Shown: positions 17,403 to 26,684 of the stretch, in pieces
Position numbering within the stretch: the first letter of the stretch is position 1
How the letters are laid out: each line of letters opens with the position of its first letter
Source of the DNA: Burkholderia sp. Ac-20379
GTDB lineage: Bacteria > Pseudomonadota > Gammaproteobacteria > Burkholderiales > Burkholderiaceae
DNA length: 41,989 bases
Direction of reading: 5' to 3'
Assembly: GCF_017104645.1 (NCBI RefSeq)
Contig: NZ_JAAGPF010000028.1
Location: forward strand, 1 to 41,989
Notes under the pieces: model-generated
The model's input: the letters and a program-made list of their open reading frames with translations, nothing else
Database searches by the model: none
What the model was told of the DNA's origin: nothing
Position numbers and translations under genes: made by a program

Positions 17403-19772
17403 TCAATAGTCCTGCCGGTCCCGATCGATCCGCATGCCGCCATCGTGGCGCGCATGGGCCGTATCGTCGCTCGAGCGCTCGCGCATGATCCGCATGACGT
17501 CCGGGTTCGTGCGCACGCGGCGCATGACGTTGGCGAGGTGGACACGATCGCCCACCTGGATCACGAAGCGCAGGATCGTCGATTCGTGCGAGAGATCTTC
17601 GTCCATCGCGATATGCACGATGTTCGCGTCGGCCGAGGTGATGTCGGCCGCCACGCGCGCGAAGATACCCTTGGTGTTCTTGACCAGCACCTTGACCGTG
17701 ACGTCGAACAGGCGGCCCGGTTGCGGCGCCCAGGCGACGTCGATCCAGCGGCCCGGATCGCGGCGGTGGATACGCTGCGCCACCCGGCAATCGGTCGTGT
17801 GGATCGCCATGCCGAGGCCGATGCCGATGTAACCCATGATCGCGTCGCCCGGGATCGGTCGGCAGCAGGCCGACAACTGCACCGACATGCCTTCGGTGCC
17901 CGTGATCGCCACCGGCGGCGCGTTGTGGGCCGGACGGTCGCCGCGCGAGAGGTCGTCGTCGGCATCGCGCCCGCTCATCAGCACCTCGATGCGCTTGGCC
18001 ATCACCTGCGGCACGCGGCGGCCGAGGCCGATATCCGCGAAGATTTCCTGACGGCTCTTGTTGCCCGTCCACTGCACGAGCTTTTCCCAGATTTCCGGCT
18101 CGATGTCGGCCAGCGCCAGCCCGTAACTCTTGAGGCTCTGATCGACGAGGCGCTCGCCCAGCTGCACCGATTCGGTCAGGCGCATCGTCTTCAGATAGTG
18201 ACGAATGGCCGAACGCGCCTTGCCGGTACGCACGAAACCCAGCCACACCGGGTTCGGCTTCGAATACGGCGCGGTGATCACCTCGACGATGTCGCCGCTC
18301 TTCAACTCGGTGCGCAACGGCAGCAACTCGTTGTTGATCTTGACGGCCACGCACTGGTTGCCGAGATCGCTGTGCACCGAATAGGCGAAGTCGAGCGCCG
18401 TGGCGCCGCGCGGCAGCGCCATGATCTTCGACTTCGGCGTGAATACGTAGACGGCATCCGGAAACAGGTCGATCTTGACGTGTTCGAGGAATTCGCTCGA
18501 ATCGCCGGCTTCGCTCTGAATGTCGAGCAGCGATTTGAGCCACTGATGCGCGCGCATCTGCACGTCGTTGAGATCCGCGCCGCCGTTCTTGTAGAGCCAA
18601 TGCGCGGCCACGCCGGCTTCGGCGATCTCGTGCATCTTGCGGGTGCGGACCTGGAATTCGATCGGCGCGCCGAACGGGCCGACCACCGTCGTGTGCAGCG
18701 ACTGGTAGCCGTTCACCTTCGGGATCGCGATGTAATCCTTGAACTTGCCCGGCACCGGCTTGTAGAGCGCATGCAGCGCGCCGATGCAGGTGTAGCACTC
18801 GAGCGCATGCTCGACCACCACGCGGAACCCGTAGACATCGAGCACCTGCGAGAACGACAACTGCTTGTCGCGCATCTTGCGGTAGATGCTGTAGATCGTC
18901 TTCTCGCGACCCATGATCTCCGCGTCGAGCTTCGCCTCGCCCACCGCGCGCTGCGCCGATTCGAGGATCTTGCCGATCACTTCGCGGCGATTGCCGCGCG
19001 CGGCCTTCACGGCCTTCTCGAGCGTGGCGTAGCGGTGCGGGTTGAAGTTCGCGAAGCTCATGTCCTGCAGCTCGCGATAGGTGTTGTTCAGGCCGAGACG
19101 GTGCGCGATCGGCGCATAGATGTCGAGCGTCTCGCGCGCGACGCGGCGGCGCTTTTCCATCGGCACCGCGCCGAGCGTGCGCATGTTGTGCAGGCGGTCG
19201 GCCAGCTTCACGAGGATCACGCGCACGTCGCGCGCCATCGCCAGCAGCATCTTGCGGAAGTTTTCCGCCTGCGCTTCCTCGCGGCTGCGGAACTCCATCT
19301 TGTCGAGCTTCGACAGGCCGTCCACCAGCTCCGCGACCTTCGGGCCGAACCGCTCGGCCAGCTCGCTCTTGGTCACGCCCTGATCTTCCATCACGTCGTG
19401 CAGCAACGCGGCCATGATGGCCTGGGCGTCGAGCTTCCAGCCGGCGCAGATTTCCGCGACGGCAACGGGATGGGTGATGTAGGGCTCGCCGCTCTGGCGA
19501 TATTGACCGAGGTGGGCTTCGTCGCTGAAGTGGAACGCCGCCTTGACCTCTTTGATGTCTTCCGGACCGAGATACTCGGCAAGCGCGGCGGTCAGTTTCG
19601 CGATCGAAACGACGCCGTGCTTGCGAGGTTGCTCCGGTGTATTGGTCGGCCCGAACAGATGGCGAAACGATTGTTCGAGGACCGCGTCGATGTATTGCCG
19701 CGCCGGCGAAGCGGCCGTGGCGTCTTCCGCCTGGCCGGCCTCCGCGGAAGCGGACGATGTTGAGTTGCTCAT
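17403..19772 (-). CDS. spoT: SpoT, bifunctional (p)ppGpp synthetase/hydrolase
   Basis: 789-residue long RelA/SpoT homologue that makes and degrades the stringent alarmone (p)ppGpp. The HD hydrolase domain is intact (HPVAVAEI at 101, HDVMED at 125-130, LVKLADRLHNMRTL near 190). The synthetase domain shows YRKMRDKQLSFSQVLDVYGFRV and GKFKDYIAIPKVNGYQSLH. The TGS domain has FTPKSKIMALPRGATALDFAY, and a C-terminal ACT-type domain follows. Intact HD residues favour SpoT over RelA. GAGGAGG precedes the ATG. It ends the yicC-gmk-rpoZ-spoT series, the order known from E. coli and many Proteobacteria. Confidence 0.95.
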   Translation of the reverse strand: MSNSTSSASAEAGQAEDATAASPARQYIDAVLEQSFRHLFGPTNTPEQPRKHGVVSIAKLTAALAEYLGPEDIKEVKAAFHFSDEAHLGQYRQSGEPYITHPVAVAEICAGWKLDAQAIMAALLHDVMEDQGVTKSELAERFGPKVAELVDGLSKLDKMEFRSREEAQAENFRKMLLAMARDVRVILVKLADRLHNMRTLGAVPMEKRRRVARETLDIYAPIAHRLGLNNTYRELQDMSFANFNPHRYATLEKAVKAARGNRREVIGKILESAQRAVGEAKLDAEIMGREKTIYSIYRKMRDKQLSFSQVLDVYGFRVVVEHALECYTCIGALHALYKPVPGKFKDYIAIPKVNGYQSLHTTVVGPFGAPIEFQVRTRKMHEIAEAGVAAHWLYKNGGADLNDVQMRAHQWLKSLLDIQSEAGDSSEFLEHVKIDLFPDAVYVFTPKSKIMALPRGATALDFAYSVHSDLGNQCVAVKINNELLPLRTELKSGDIVEVITAPYSKPNPVWLGFVRTGKARSAIRHYLKTMRLTESVQLGERLVDQSLKSYGLALADIEPEIWEKLVQWTGNKSRQEIFADIGLGRRVPQVMAKRIEVLMSGRDADDDLSRGDRPAHNAPPVAITGTEGMSVQLSACCRPIPGDAIMGYIGIGLGMAIHTTDCRVAQRIHRRDPGRWIDVAWAPQPGRLFDVTVKVLVKNTKGIFARVAADITSADANIVHIAMDEDLSHESTILRFVIQVGDRVHLANVMRRVRTNPDVMRIMRERSSDDTAHARHDGGMRIDRDRQDY

Positions 19773-19836
19773 GTTCGCCTCCTCAGGTTGGCACGCCGGT
19801 TGTGCGGATTACATGACGGTAAGAACCGAGTGTGCC

Positions 19837-20040
19837 TTAAACCGGCACTTTCTTCAGCATCTCGAGGCCGACCTGCCCGGCCGCGATCTCGCGCAGCGCG
19901 ACGACGGTGGGCTTGTCGCGGCTTTCGATCTTCGGCGTGTGGCCTTGCGCGAGCTGACGCGCGCGATAGGTGGCGGCGAGCGCCAGTTCGAAGCGGTTGG
20001 GGATTTGCTTCAGGCAGTCTTCGACGGTAATGCGAGCCAT
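19837..20040 (-). CDS. rpoZ: RNA polymerase omega subunit
   Basis: 67-residue small RNA polymerase subunit that helps assemble and stabilise beta'. The start [20 protein letters not shown] and the following ATYRARQL are diagnostic, with [13 protein letters not shown] downstream. AAGGAAT precedes the ATG. It lies 59 bases after gmk and 64 before spoT. The pairing matters because omega forms part of one ppGpp site on RNA polymerase in E. coli while SpoT sets ppGpp levels. Confidence 0.96.
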   Translation of the reverse strand: MARITVEDCLKQIPNRFELALAATYRARQLAQGHTPKIESRDKPTVVALREIAAGQVGLEMLKKVPV

Positions 20041-20099
20041 GTTGGGTATTCCTTCTGAATATGGTGGCTATTCTACCTTATGTCCCTCGTCCGCCGCCG

Positions 20100-20774
20100 T
20101 CACTCGGCGTGCGGGAGATGGATGCCGAGCTCGATGAAAAGCTCGGTGTGGCGTGCGTATTGCGAGGCGACGCGCAGACGCGTGGCGGCCACGATCCGCT
20201 GCAGCTCCGAGAGCGCCGTCTCGAAGTGCTCGTTGATCACGACGTATTCGGCTTCCGATGCGTGCGCGATCTCGCTGCCCGCGGCAAGCAGGCGGCGCGT
20301 GATGACGTTCGGCTCGTCCTGGCCGCGCTTCTTGAGACGCTCCTCGAGCGCCGCGAGCGACGGCGGCAGGATGAAGATGCCGACCGCATTGCGGAACTGC
20401 TTCTTGACCTGCTGCGCGCCCTGCCAGTCGATCTCGAGCAGCACGTCGCGGCCGCTCTGCATCTGCTGCTCGATCCACACGCGCGAGGTGCCGTAGTAGT
20501 TGCCGTGCACCTCGGCGCTTTCGAGGAATTCGTGGTGCGCGTGACGCGCGCGGAAATCCTCGACGGTGGTGAAGTGGTAATGCTCGCCGTCCTGCTCGCC
20601 CGGACGCGGCTTGCGCGTCGTGTACGAGATCGACAGGCAGATTTCGCTGTCCTTCGCGAGCAGCGCGTTCACGAGCGTCGACTTGCCCGCGCCGGACGGC
20701 GCCACCACCATGAACAGGTTGCCGGGATACGCGCCGGCATGCAGCGCGTGCGCGTCGCGGTTCGATTCGGTCAT
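20100..20774 (-). CDS. gmk: Guanylate kinase
   Basis: 224-residue nucleotide kinase making GDP from GMP and ATP. The P-loop [10 protein letters not shown] starts near residue 24, followed by [19 protein letters not shown] (GMP-binding region) and [15 protein letters not shown] short N-terminal extension, [14 protein letters not shown], precedes the core. The ribosome-binding site TGGAGT overlaps the last codons of yicC only 6 bases upstream, suggesting translational coupling. Its product feeds GTP and ppGpp synthesis, matching the cluster. Confidence 0.96.
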   Translation of the reverse strand: MTESNRDAHALHAGAYPGNLFMVVAPSGAGKSTLVNALLAKDSEICLSISYTTRKPRPGEQDGEHYHFTTVEDFRARHAHHEFLESAEVHGNYYGTSRVWIEQQMQSGRDVLLEIDWQGAQQVKKQFRNAVGIFILPPSLAALEERLKKRGQDEPNVITRRLLAAGSEIAHASEAEYVVINEHFETALSELQRIVAATRLRVASQYARHTELFIELGIHLPHAE

Positions 20775-20780
20775 CTTGCT

Positions 20781-21704
20781 TTACTCCAGGTTTTGCACTT
20801 GCTCGCGCATCTGCTCGATCAACAGCTTCAGCGCCATCGACGCATCGGCGAGCTCCTTCGCCGCGGCCTTCGAACCGAGCGTGTTCGCTTCGCGATTCAG
20901 TTCCTGCATCATGAAGTCGAGACGCTTGCCGACGCGGCCGCCCTTCTCGATCACGTGACGCGTTTCGTTCAGGTGCGCGGTGAGCCGCTGCAGTTCTTCG
21001 GCGATGTCGATGCGGATGCCGTACATCGTCACTTCCTGGCGGATCCGCTCGGCGGCTTCCTCGCGCGTCACGACCGTCTGGCCGCTTTCCGAGGCGGCCA
21101 GGCCGAGCGCTTCCTGCAGGCGCTCGACGATCTTCTGCTGATGCTTGGCGATCAGCTCCGGCACCAGCGGCGTGATGCGCGCGACGATCGCTTCCATCTC
21201 CGTCACGTTACCGAGCAGCATCGTGGCCAGTTGCGCGCCTTCGCGCTGGCGTACCACCACGAGCTCGCCGATCGCTTCCTTGCCGCAGGCGAGCACGGCT
21301 TCGCGCAGCGTTTCCGCCGACACGCCGCTCTCGGCGAGCACGCCGGGCCAGCGCAGGATTTCGCCGGTGCGCAGGCGCTCCGAATCGGGGAACGACACGA
21401 GCACGGCGCGCTCGAGTTCGGCGAGCTGGTCGAGCGCGGCGCGGTTCAGCGCGCCGGCCTGGCTCATCTGTTCGCTGCGTTGCAGGTTGATGCGCACATC
21501 CACCTTGCCGCGCGAGAGCTTGTTCATCAGCATCTCGCGCAGGGCGGGTTCGCACACGCGCACGTCGTCGGGCATGCGGAAATTCAGGTCGAGGAAACGC
21601 GAATTCACCGTACGCAGTTCGACCGATACGCTGGTGGCGCCGTTACCGGAGTTGGCCACGAGTTCGCGGGTCGCGCTCGCATAGCCCGTCATGCTATAGA
21701 TCAT
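20781..21704 (-). CDS. yicC: YicC/YloC-family endoribonuclease
   Basis: 307-residue protein. N-terminal [15 protein letters not shown] and the segment [19 protein letters not shown] are the YicC N-terminal domain. The C-terminal part ([20 protein letters not shown], then [25 protein letters not shown]) is the DUF1732 domain. E. coli YicC is reported to be an endoribonuclease that acts on selected RNAs. The start at 21704 is chosen because family members begin MIxSMTGYA; the 29-codon upstream extension is rejected. It is divergent from rph, another RNA enzyme. Confidence 0.93.
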   Translation of the reverse strand: MIYSMTGYASATRELVANSGNGATSVSVELRTVNSRFLDLNFRMPDDVRVCEPALREMLMNKLSRGKVDVRINLQRSEQMSQAGALNRAALDQLAELERAVLVSFPDSERLRTGEILRWPGVLAESGVSAETLREAVLACGKEAIGELVVVRQREGAQLATMLLGNVTEMEAIVARITPLVPELIAKHQQKIVERLQEALGLAASESGQTVVTREEAAERIRQEVTMYGIRIDIAEELQRLTAHLNETRHVIEKGGRVGKRLDFMMQELNREANTLGSKAAAKELADASMALKLLIEQMREQVQNLE

Positions 21705-21901
21705 GGTTGGTCTCGCCGGTGAGAGGGCCGATACGGCCCGGAAATCCAGAGGCGCCCGGTGCGCACGAGGCACGGGGCGCGAAACCGCCATTATCCCATT
21801 TTTGGCGGCGCCCCCGCCCGTGTGAGCGCTGCATCGCGGCCCGGTGCGGCGGCGGCATGCGCGGTAAAATCGCGGTTTCCCTCCGGATGCCTCACTTCCC
21901 C

Positions 21902-22633
21902 ATGACGAATTCCTCTTCCCGCCCGAGCGGCCGCCCGGCGAACCAGCTGCGCGACGTGCGCCTGACCCGCAACTACACGAAGCACGCCGAAGGCTCGGTG
22001 CTCGTCGAATTCGGCGATACGAAGGTGATCTGCACGGCCAGCGTGGCCGAGCGCGTGCCCGAATTCCTGCGCGATCGCGGCCAGGGCTGGCTGACCGCCG
22101 AATACGGCATGCTGCCGCGCGCCACCCATACGCGCAGCGATCGCGAAGCCGCGCGCGGCAAACAAACCGGCCGCACCCAGGAAATCCAGCGCCTGATCGG
22201 CCGCGCGCTGCGCGCCGTGGTCGACCTCGAGCAGCTCGGCCCGCGCACCATCCATATCGATTGCGACGTGATCCAGGCCGACGGCGGCACGCGCACGGCC
22301 AGCATCACCGGCGCGTTCGTCGCCGTGCAGGATGCCGTCGCCAAGCTGATCGCCGCGGGCAAGCTGGCCAAGTCGCCGATCAACGATTCGGTTGCCGCGA
22401 TCTCGGTGGGCGTCTATCAGGGCACGCCGGTGCTCGATCTCGATTACGCCGAGGATTCGAAGTGCGACACCGACATGAACGTGGTGATGACCGGCAAGGG
22501 CGGCCTGGTGGAAGTGCAGGGCACGGCCGAAGGCGTGCCGTTCACGCGCGACGAGATGAACGTGCTGCTCGATCTCGCGCAGAAGGGCATCGGCGAACTG
22601 ATCGCGCTGCAGCAAGCCGCGCGGGACGCCTGA
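21902..22633 (+). CDS. rph: Ribonuclease PH
   Basis: 243-residue phosphorolytic 3'-5' exoribonuclease that trims tRNA precursors. Family segments are [71 protein letters not shown] and [20 protein letters not shown]. Length is near the usual 238. ATG 21902 gives the family N-terminus; an in-frame ATG five codons earlier is possible, and neither has a strong ribosome-binding site. TAAAAT at 21865 may be the -10. rdgB starts one base after its stop. Confidence 0.95.
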   Translation: MTNSSSRPSGRPANQLRDVRLTRNYTKHAEGSVLVEFGDTKVICTASVAERVPEFLRDRGQGWLTAEYGMLPRATHTRSDREAARGKQTGRTQEIQRLIGRALRAVVDLEQLGPRTIHIDCDVIQADGGTRTASITGAFVAVQDAVAKLIAAGKLAKSPINDSVAAISVGVYQGTPVLDLDYAEDSKCDTDMNVVMTGKGGLVEVQGTAEGVPFTRDEMNVLLDLAQKGIGELIALQQAARDA

Positions 22634-22634
22634 C

Positions 22635-23264
22635 ATGACGCATCCCACCACGCCCGCCGGCGGCTTGTCGCGGATCGTGCTCGCGTCGAACAACGCGGGC
22701 AAGCTGCGTGAATTCGCGGCGCTGTTCGAGACGGTCGGCATCGAGATCGTCCCGCAAGGCCAGCTCGACGTGAGCGAGGCCGACGAGCCGTATCTGACCT
22801 TCATCGAAAACGCGCTGACCAAGGCGCGTCATGCATCGCGCGCCACCGGGCTGCCCGCCATCGCCGACGATTCGGGCCTGTGCGTGCGTGCGCTGCACGG
22901 CGCGCCGGGCGTGCATTCGGCGCGCTATGCGCAACGCGCCGGCTTCGAGAAGAGCGACGCGGCGAACAACGCGCATCTGGTTTCGCAGTTGCAGGGCGTC
23001 GACGACCGCCGTGCCTATTACTGCTGCGTGCTGGCGCTGGTTCGTCATCCCGACGATCCCGAGCCGCTGTTCGCCGAGGGCCGTTGGCATGGCGAGGTGG
23101 TCGACGCGCCGCGCGGCGAGCACGGCTTCGGCTACGATCCTCATTTTCTGCTGCCGGCGCTGAACGCCACCGTGGCGGAGCTGGCGCCGGCCGTCAAGAA
23201 CACCGTCAGCCATCGCGCGCTCGCGCTGCGCGCCCTGCTCGCGCGGCTCGGAGACGACGCGTGA
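22635..23264 (+). CDS. rdgB: RdgB/HAM1 non-canonical purine NTP pyrophosphatase
   Basis: 209-residue housecleaning enzyme hydrolysing ITP, dITP and XTP to monophosphates. The N-terminal VLASNNAGKLREF (substrate/phosphate loop), then FIENALTKARHAS, ADDSGLCVRALHGAPGVHSARYA and HGFGYDPHFLLP are the family signatures. Start codon and rph stop are one base apart, and its stop overlaps the hemW GTG, so the three genes are tightly linked. XTP and ITP arise from purine turnover of the kind encoded at the start of the window. Confidence 0.95.
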   Translation: MTHPTTPAGGLSRIVLASNNAGKLREFAALFETVGIEIVPQGQLDVSEADEPYLTFIENALTKARHASRATGLPAIADDSGLCVRALHGAPGVHSARYAQRAGFEKSDAANNAHLVSQLQGVDDRRAYYCCVLALVRHPDDPEPLFAEGRWHGEVVDAPRGEHGFGYDPHFLLPALNATVAELAPAVKNTVSHRALALRALLARLGDDA

Positions 23265-24502
23265 GCCAGGCCGCCGACACCGGTCAGCGCATCGTCGCGA
23301 CCTTCGCATCGCCGGGCAAGGTGCGTCTCACCGCGCTGCCGCCGCTCGCGCTCTACGTGCATTTCCCGTGGTGCGTGCGCAAGTGCCCGTACTGCGATTT
23401 CAACTCGCACGAATGGAAGGGCGAGCGCTTTCCCGAGCAGCAGTACCTCGACGCCGTGCGCGCCGATCTCGAACAGGCGCTGCCGTTCGTGTGGGGCCGC
23501 CAGGTGCACACGATCTTCATCGGCGGCGGCACGCCGAGCCTGCTGTCGGCTGCCGGCCTCGACCGCTTGCTCAGCGACGTGCGCGCGCTGCTGCCGCTCG
23601 ACGCCGACGCCGAAATCACGCTCGAGGCGAACCCCGGCACCTTCGAGGCGGCCAAATTCGCGCAGTTCCGCGCAAGCGGCGTGAACCGGCTGTCGATCGG
23701 CATCCAGAGCTTCAACGAGGCGCACCTGAAGGCGCTCGGGCGCATTCACGACACGGCGCAGGCGCGCGCCGCCGTCGAGATCGCCGCGAACACGTTCGAC
23801 AATTTCAACCTCGACCTGATGTTCGCGCTGCCGAAGCAGACGCTCGACGAATGCCGCGCCGACATCGAAACCGCGCTGTCGTACGCGCCGCCGCATCTGT
23901 CGCTGTACCACCTGACGCTCGAGCCGAACACGCTGTTCGCGAAGTACCCGCCGGTCGTGCCCGACGACGACGCGTCGGCCGACATGCAGGAATGGATCCA
24001 CGAGCGCACGACAGAGGCGGGCTACGGGCGCTATGAAGTGTCTGCGTATGCCCAGCCGAACCGGCAGTGCAAGCACAACCTCAACTACTGGCGCTTCGGC
24101 GATTACCTCGGCATCGGCGCGGGCGCGCACACGAAGCTCTCGTTTCCGAATCGCATCCTGCGCCAGGCGCGCTACAAGCATCCCGGCACCTACATGGAGC
24201 AGGCGATGGCCGGCACGCCGGTGCAGGAGGAGCGCGAAGTCGGGCCGCGCGATCTGCCGTTCGAGTTCATGCTGAACACGCTGCGGCTGGCCGAAGGCTT
24301 TCCGGTGGCCAGCTACGCCGAACGCACCGGGCTGCCGCTCTCCACCATCGAGCCGGCGCTGGCGGAGGCGGAACGGCGCGGGATGATCGTGCGCGACTAC
24401 GAACGCATCGCGCCGACGCCGCTCGGGCAGCGTTTTCTCAACGATCTGCAGGAGCTGTTCCTGCGTGACGACGAGGATGACAAGGACGGCAACGCGGGTT
24501 GA
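23261..24502 (+). CDS. hemW: HemW, radical SAM heme chaperone
   Basis: 413-residue radical SAM protein, formerly labelled oxygen-independent coproporphyrinogen oxidase. The 4Fe-4S motif CVRKCPYCDF (CxxxCxxC) near residue 40 is preceded by ALYVHFPW. FIGGGTPSLLS, NRLSIGIQSFNEAHLKALGR and FNLDLMFALPKQTL follow. HemW carries heme for insertion and is not itself a CPO enzyme. The start is GTG overlapping the rdgB stop (GTGA), a classic coupled junction; the ORF extended upstream is only the shadow of rdgB. Confidence 0.92.
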   Translation: MSQAADTGQRIVATFASPGKVRLTALPPLALYVHFPWCVRKCPYCDFNSHEWKGERFPEQQYLDAVRADLEQALPFVWGRQVHTIFIGGGTPSLLSAAGLDRLLSDVRALLPLDADAEITLEANPGTFEAAKFAQFRASGVNRLSIGIQSFNEAHLKALGRIHDTAQARAAVEIAANTFDNFNLDLMFALPKQTLDECRADIETALSYAPPHLSLYHLTLEPNTLFAKYPPVVPDDDASADMQEWIHERTTEAGYGRYEVSAYAQPNRQCKHNLNYWRFGDYLGIGAGAHTKLSFPNRILRQARYKHPGTYMEQAMAGTPVQEEREVGPRDLPFEFMLNTLRLAEGFPVASYAERTGLPLSTIEPALAEAERRGMIVRDYERIAPTPLGQRFLNDLQELFLRDDEDDKDGNAG

Positions 24503-24568
24503 TGCGCGGCGCGGCATCGCTCGCAAAGCCGAGGACAGCGCCGGCATTTCGGTTACAATGCCGGCCGT

Positions 24569-24656
24569 GGAAGCGTGGCCGAGTGGTTTAAGGCACCGGT
24601 CTTGAAAACCGGCGACGGGCAACCGTCCGTGAGTTCGAATCTCACCGCTTCCGCCA
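24569..24656 (+). tRNA. tRNA-Ser(UGA)
   Basis: An 88-base class II tRNA with long variable arm and encoded CCA. Acceptor GGAAGCG/CGCTTCC is fully paired. Anticodon arm CCGGT-CTTGAAA-ACCGG gives UGA for UCA codons. TACAAT at 24554-24559 is a probable -10. Phage-derived sequence begins about 100 bases downstream, so this tRNA is the likely attachment site. Confidence 0.96.
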
Positions 24657-24776
24657 CCGCATCATTCTCAGGGCGTCTCAGCCCAACTCACCAAATCTCC
24701 CAAAGCCAAGCCAGACAAGGCATTCAGCCCGTCTAGCCGCTTTTTCGTTGTCTCAAGTCAAGTCCAGCGCGGCATC

Positions 24777-25979
24777 ATGGCCGTTCGAGCGGAAGGCGGT
24801 GCGCCGGACATCAACGTCATCGCGGCAAACCTCACCAAGGCCTTCGCCGACTTCAAGCAATCCCACCAGACCGAAATCGCCGAGCTTCGCGAGGCTGTCG
24901 ACACGCATTCGGTGATGATGGCTGCGCACCAGATGAGCGGCGCTGGTGCTGGTAGTGCGGCGCGCGATGAGCAGCAGCCGATCTATGCGGCTCGCGGCCT
25001 GCGTGCTGCGCAAATCTCGGCGCACTACAACCAGCGCGCCAAGGCGGCCGGTGAAGACACCAGCATCAACATGGCCGACTTCCTGCGCGGCGTGGCGGGC
25101 ATGAAGTGCTCGGATGCGGTCAAAGCGTCGCTGTCTGTCGGTACGGATTCGGCAGGCGGCTATGCCGTTCCGAATGTGGTGATGCCGAAGATCCTCGACG
25201 CGTTGGTCGATCAAAGCGCGCTGCTTACCGCTGGTGCGGGGATCCTGCCTGTGACGGATGGCGCGAAAAGCGTGACGGTGGCAGGCATCGACACGCTGCC
25301 CACGCCGGCATGGCGTAACGAGCTGGGCGCTGTCGCCGAAAGCGAACCGACGTTCCGCGGCGTGGTGGCGACGCCCCGGTCGCTGACTTGCATCGTTCGT
25401 ATCAGCCGCGAACTGCTTGCCGATGCAGACGACGTCTCGCGCGCAGTGACTCAGGCTATCTCGCAGGCGTTCGCGCTGGAGTTCGACCGCGCCGGCCTGG
25501 TGGGTAATGGTGTGGCGCCGCAACCGCTTGGCCTGTACGGCATGGAGGCGGTCAACAAGATCGAGCAGATCGGCGCCAAGTTCGCCTATGGTGACATGCT
25601 GGCCGCGTACCAAACGCAGCTCGAGCGCAAGGCGCCGGCACCGACGGCCGCGATCATGGCCCCGCGCACGCTTGTGGGCCTGGCCGGCTTGGTGGACACG
25701 ACCGGCCAGCCGCTCAGCGCACCGCCTTTGCTATCGAACGTGCGCCAACTGGCAACCAATGGCGTTCCGACGAATCTGGGCGACGGAAACGCCAAGAGCC
25801 TGGTATTCGTCGGCAACTTCTCGACAGTGCAATACGCTCTGCGCGAGACGCTGAATATCGGACTGCTGCGCGAAGCTTACGCAAAGACCGGTGAAATCGG
25901 CTTTCTCTGCCACGCCCGCGTCGACGTGATCGCGAACTACCCGCAGGCGATCACCGTGATTGAGGCTGTCGCAAGCTAA
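24777..25979 (+). CDS. HK97-type phage major capsid protein
   Basis: 400-residue capsid subunit of the HK97 gp5 family. An N-terminal charged helical delta/scaffold-like region (AANLTKAFADFKQSHQTEIA, then ELREAVD) is followed by the fold: SLSVGTDSAGGYAVPNVVMP, ALVDQSALLTAGAGI, FRGVVATPRSLTCIVRISREL, GNGVAPQPLGLYG and IMAPRTLVGLAGL. Length is about normal and the frame is intact. There is no ribosome-binding site before this ATG, and the segment AVRAEGGAP looks like sequence that normally lies slightly inside such proteins, so the true N-terminus was probably cut off at the left junction. Portal and protease partners are missing. Confidence 0.88.
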   Translation: MAVRAEGGAPDINVIAANLTKAFADFKQSHQTEIAELREAVDTHSVMMAAHQMSGAGAGSAARDEQQPIYAARGLRAAQISAHYNQRAKAAGEDTSINMADFLRGVAGMKCSDAVKASLSVGTDSAGGYAVPNVVMPKILDALVDQSALLTAGAGILPVTDGAKSVTVAGIDTLPTPAWRNELGAVAESEPTFRGVVATPRSLTCIVRISRELLADADDVSRAVTQAISQAFALEFDRAGLVGNGVAPQPLGLYGMEAVNKIEQIGAKFAYGDMLAAYQTQLERKAPAPTAAIMAPRTLVGLAGLVDTTGQPLSAPPLLSNVRQLATNGVPTNLGDGNAKSLVFVGNFSTVQYALRETLNIGLLREAYAKTGEIGFLCHARVDVIANYPQAITVIEAVAS

Positions 25980-25990
25980 CTCACAGCGAG

Positions 25991-26017
25991 CCGCTCCTGA
26001 GTTTTCAGGGGCGGTTT
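25991..26017 (+). terminator. Hairpin after the capsid gene
   Basis: CCGCTCCTGA (25991-26000) pairs with 26005-26014 with one G-U pair, followed by only three T. It looks like a phage intergenic attenuator or weak terminator. Confidence 0.45.
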
Positions 26018-26040
26018 CCACTTCATCAGGAGATTTACAG

Positions 26041-26160
26041 ATGAAAAACGAAAAGCTGCGCACAATTCGCTTGTATGGCGTCTTGGCAAAAACGTTTGGA
26101 CGGGTGTTTCGGCTGGCCGTCTCGTCGACGGCAGAGGCCGTGCGCGCGCTCGTGATGTGA
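26041..26160 (+). pseudogene. N-terminal stub of a lambda gpI-type tail assembly gene
   Basis: A 39-codon frame with a good ribosome-binding site (CAGGAGA, 7 bases before ATG). The product MKNEKLRTIRLYGVLAKTFG and the following RVFRLAVSSTAEAVRAL match, from memory, the first residues of lambda tail assembly protein I family members, which are normally around 200 residues long. It stops at GTGATGTGA immediately after the conserved AEAVRAL segment. The gene normally sits among tail-tip genes, far from the capsid gene, so the intervening phage DNA has been deleted. Almost certainly non-functional. Confidence 0.6.
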
Positions 26161-26186
26161 AAGACAGACAGCGAGAACATAACTTC

Positions 26187-26218
26187 AGCCCGCTAGGTGA
26201 AAACCCAGCGGGCTTTTT
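26187..26218 (+). terminator. Phage-type terminator 1
   Basis: 8-bp stem AGCCCGCT (26187-26194) with 26207-26214 and loop AGGTGAAAACCC, then a T run. Confidence 0.75.
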
Positions 26219-26342
26219 GCTTGGGCGATGTAAAATCGTCCGTGCTTCGCCATCGTTTCGCACGTTGAGAGAGACGGTTCGGGCAACCGATGGTACATCT
26301 CTCGTGGTGAAGCACCAGAATTTCGAGTTTGCGCCTTACATG

Positions 26343-26383
26343 AAAGCCCCGCCCGGTGAAAGCTGCGCGGGGCTTTTTGTTTT
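26343..26383 (+). terminator. Phage-type terminator 2
   Basis: 9-bp stem AAAGCCCCG (26343-26351) with 26368-26376, a loop containing CCCGGTGAAAG, then TTTGTTTT. It resembles terminator 1 in loop sequence (GGTGAAA). The sequence between them (26219-26342) holds TAAAAT but no supported gene. It also lies at the 3' end of the next, convergent gene. Confidence 0.75.
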
Positions 26384-26386
26384 AGC

Positions 26387-26623
26387 TTAGCCGCGTGCTT
26401 TGATCATGGCGTCGGCGATGAGATACGCGTGGCGTGCAACTTCGTCTTGCGGTGAGCTGCCATTGTCAGGCTTGTACCCCTCTGGCGTTCTCAGGAGGAT
26501 GCTTCCCAAGGCTGCGGCAGCAAAATAATCGCGAAGCGTTTGTCCCGCGTGTTGTGCGGGGCGTGATGGTGCGGTTGCGTGAATTTCTGGTACGGGAAAA
26601 GCTGGGCCTCCGTTGCCTTGCAT
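26387..26623 (-). CDS. Small phage protein of unknown function (78 residues)
   Basis: 78 residues from an ATG with a perfect GGAGGA site. The product begins MQGNGGPAFPVPEIHAT and has a core QTLRDYFAAAALGSILL, a pattern (GGPAFP then a TLRDYFAA helix) seen in many prophage-encoded hypothetical proteins. The C-terminus is helical (DEVARHAYLIADAMIKARG). No function is known to me. It is divergent from the HNH gene. A longer frame to 26698 is rejected on ribosome-binding-site grounds. Confidence 0.7.
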   Translation of the reverse strand: MQGNGGPAFPVPEIHATAPSRPAQHAGQTLRDYFAAAALGSILLRTPEGYKPDNGSSPQDEVARHAYLIADAMIKARG

Positions 26624-26684
26624 TTCGTCCTCCGTGCATTTGTATTGCCGGCCATTCCGGCTCGCCGATTTTACAGGTGGTGAT

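Noticed and set aside
17205..19763. An 852-codon plus-strand frame opposite spoT
   Set aside because: Shadow of spoT; His/Asp/Arg-rich, no domain.
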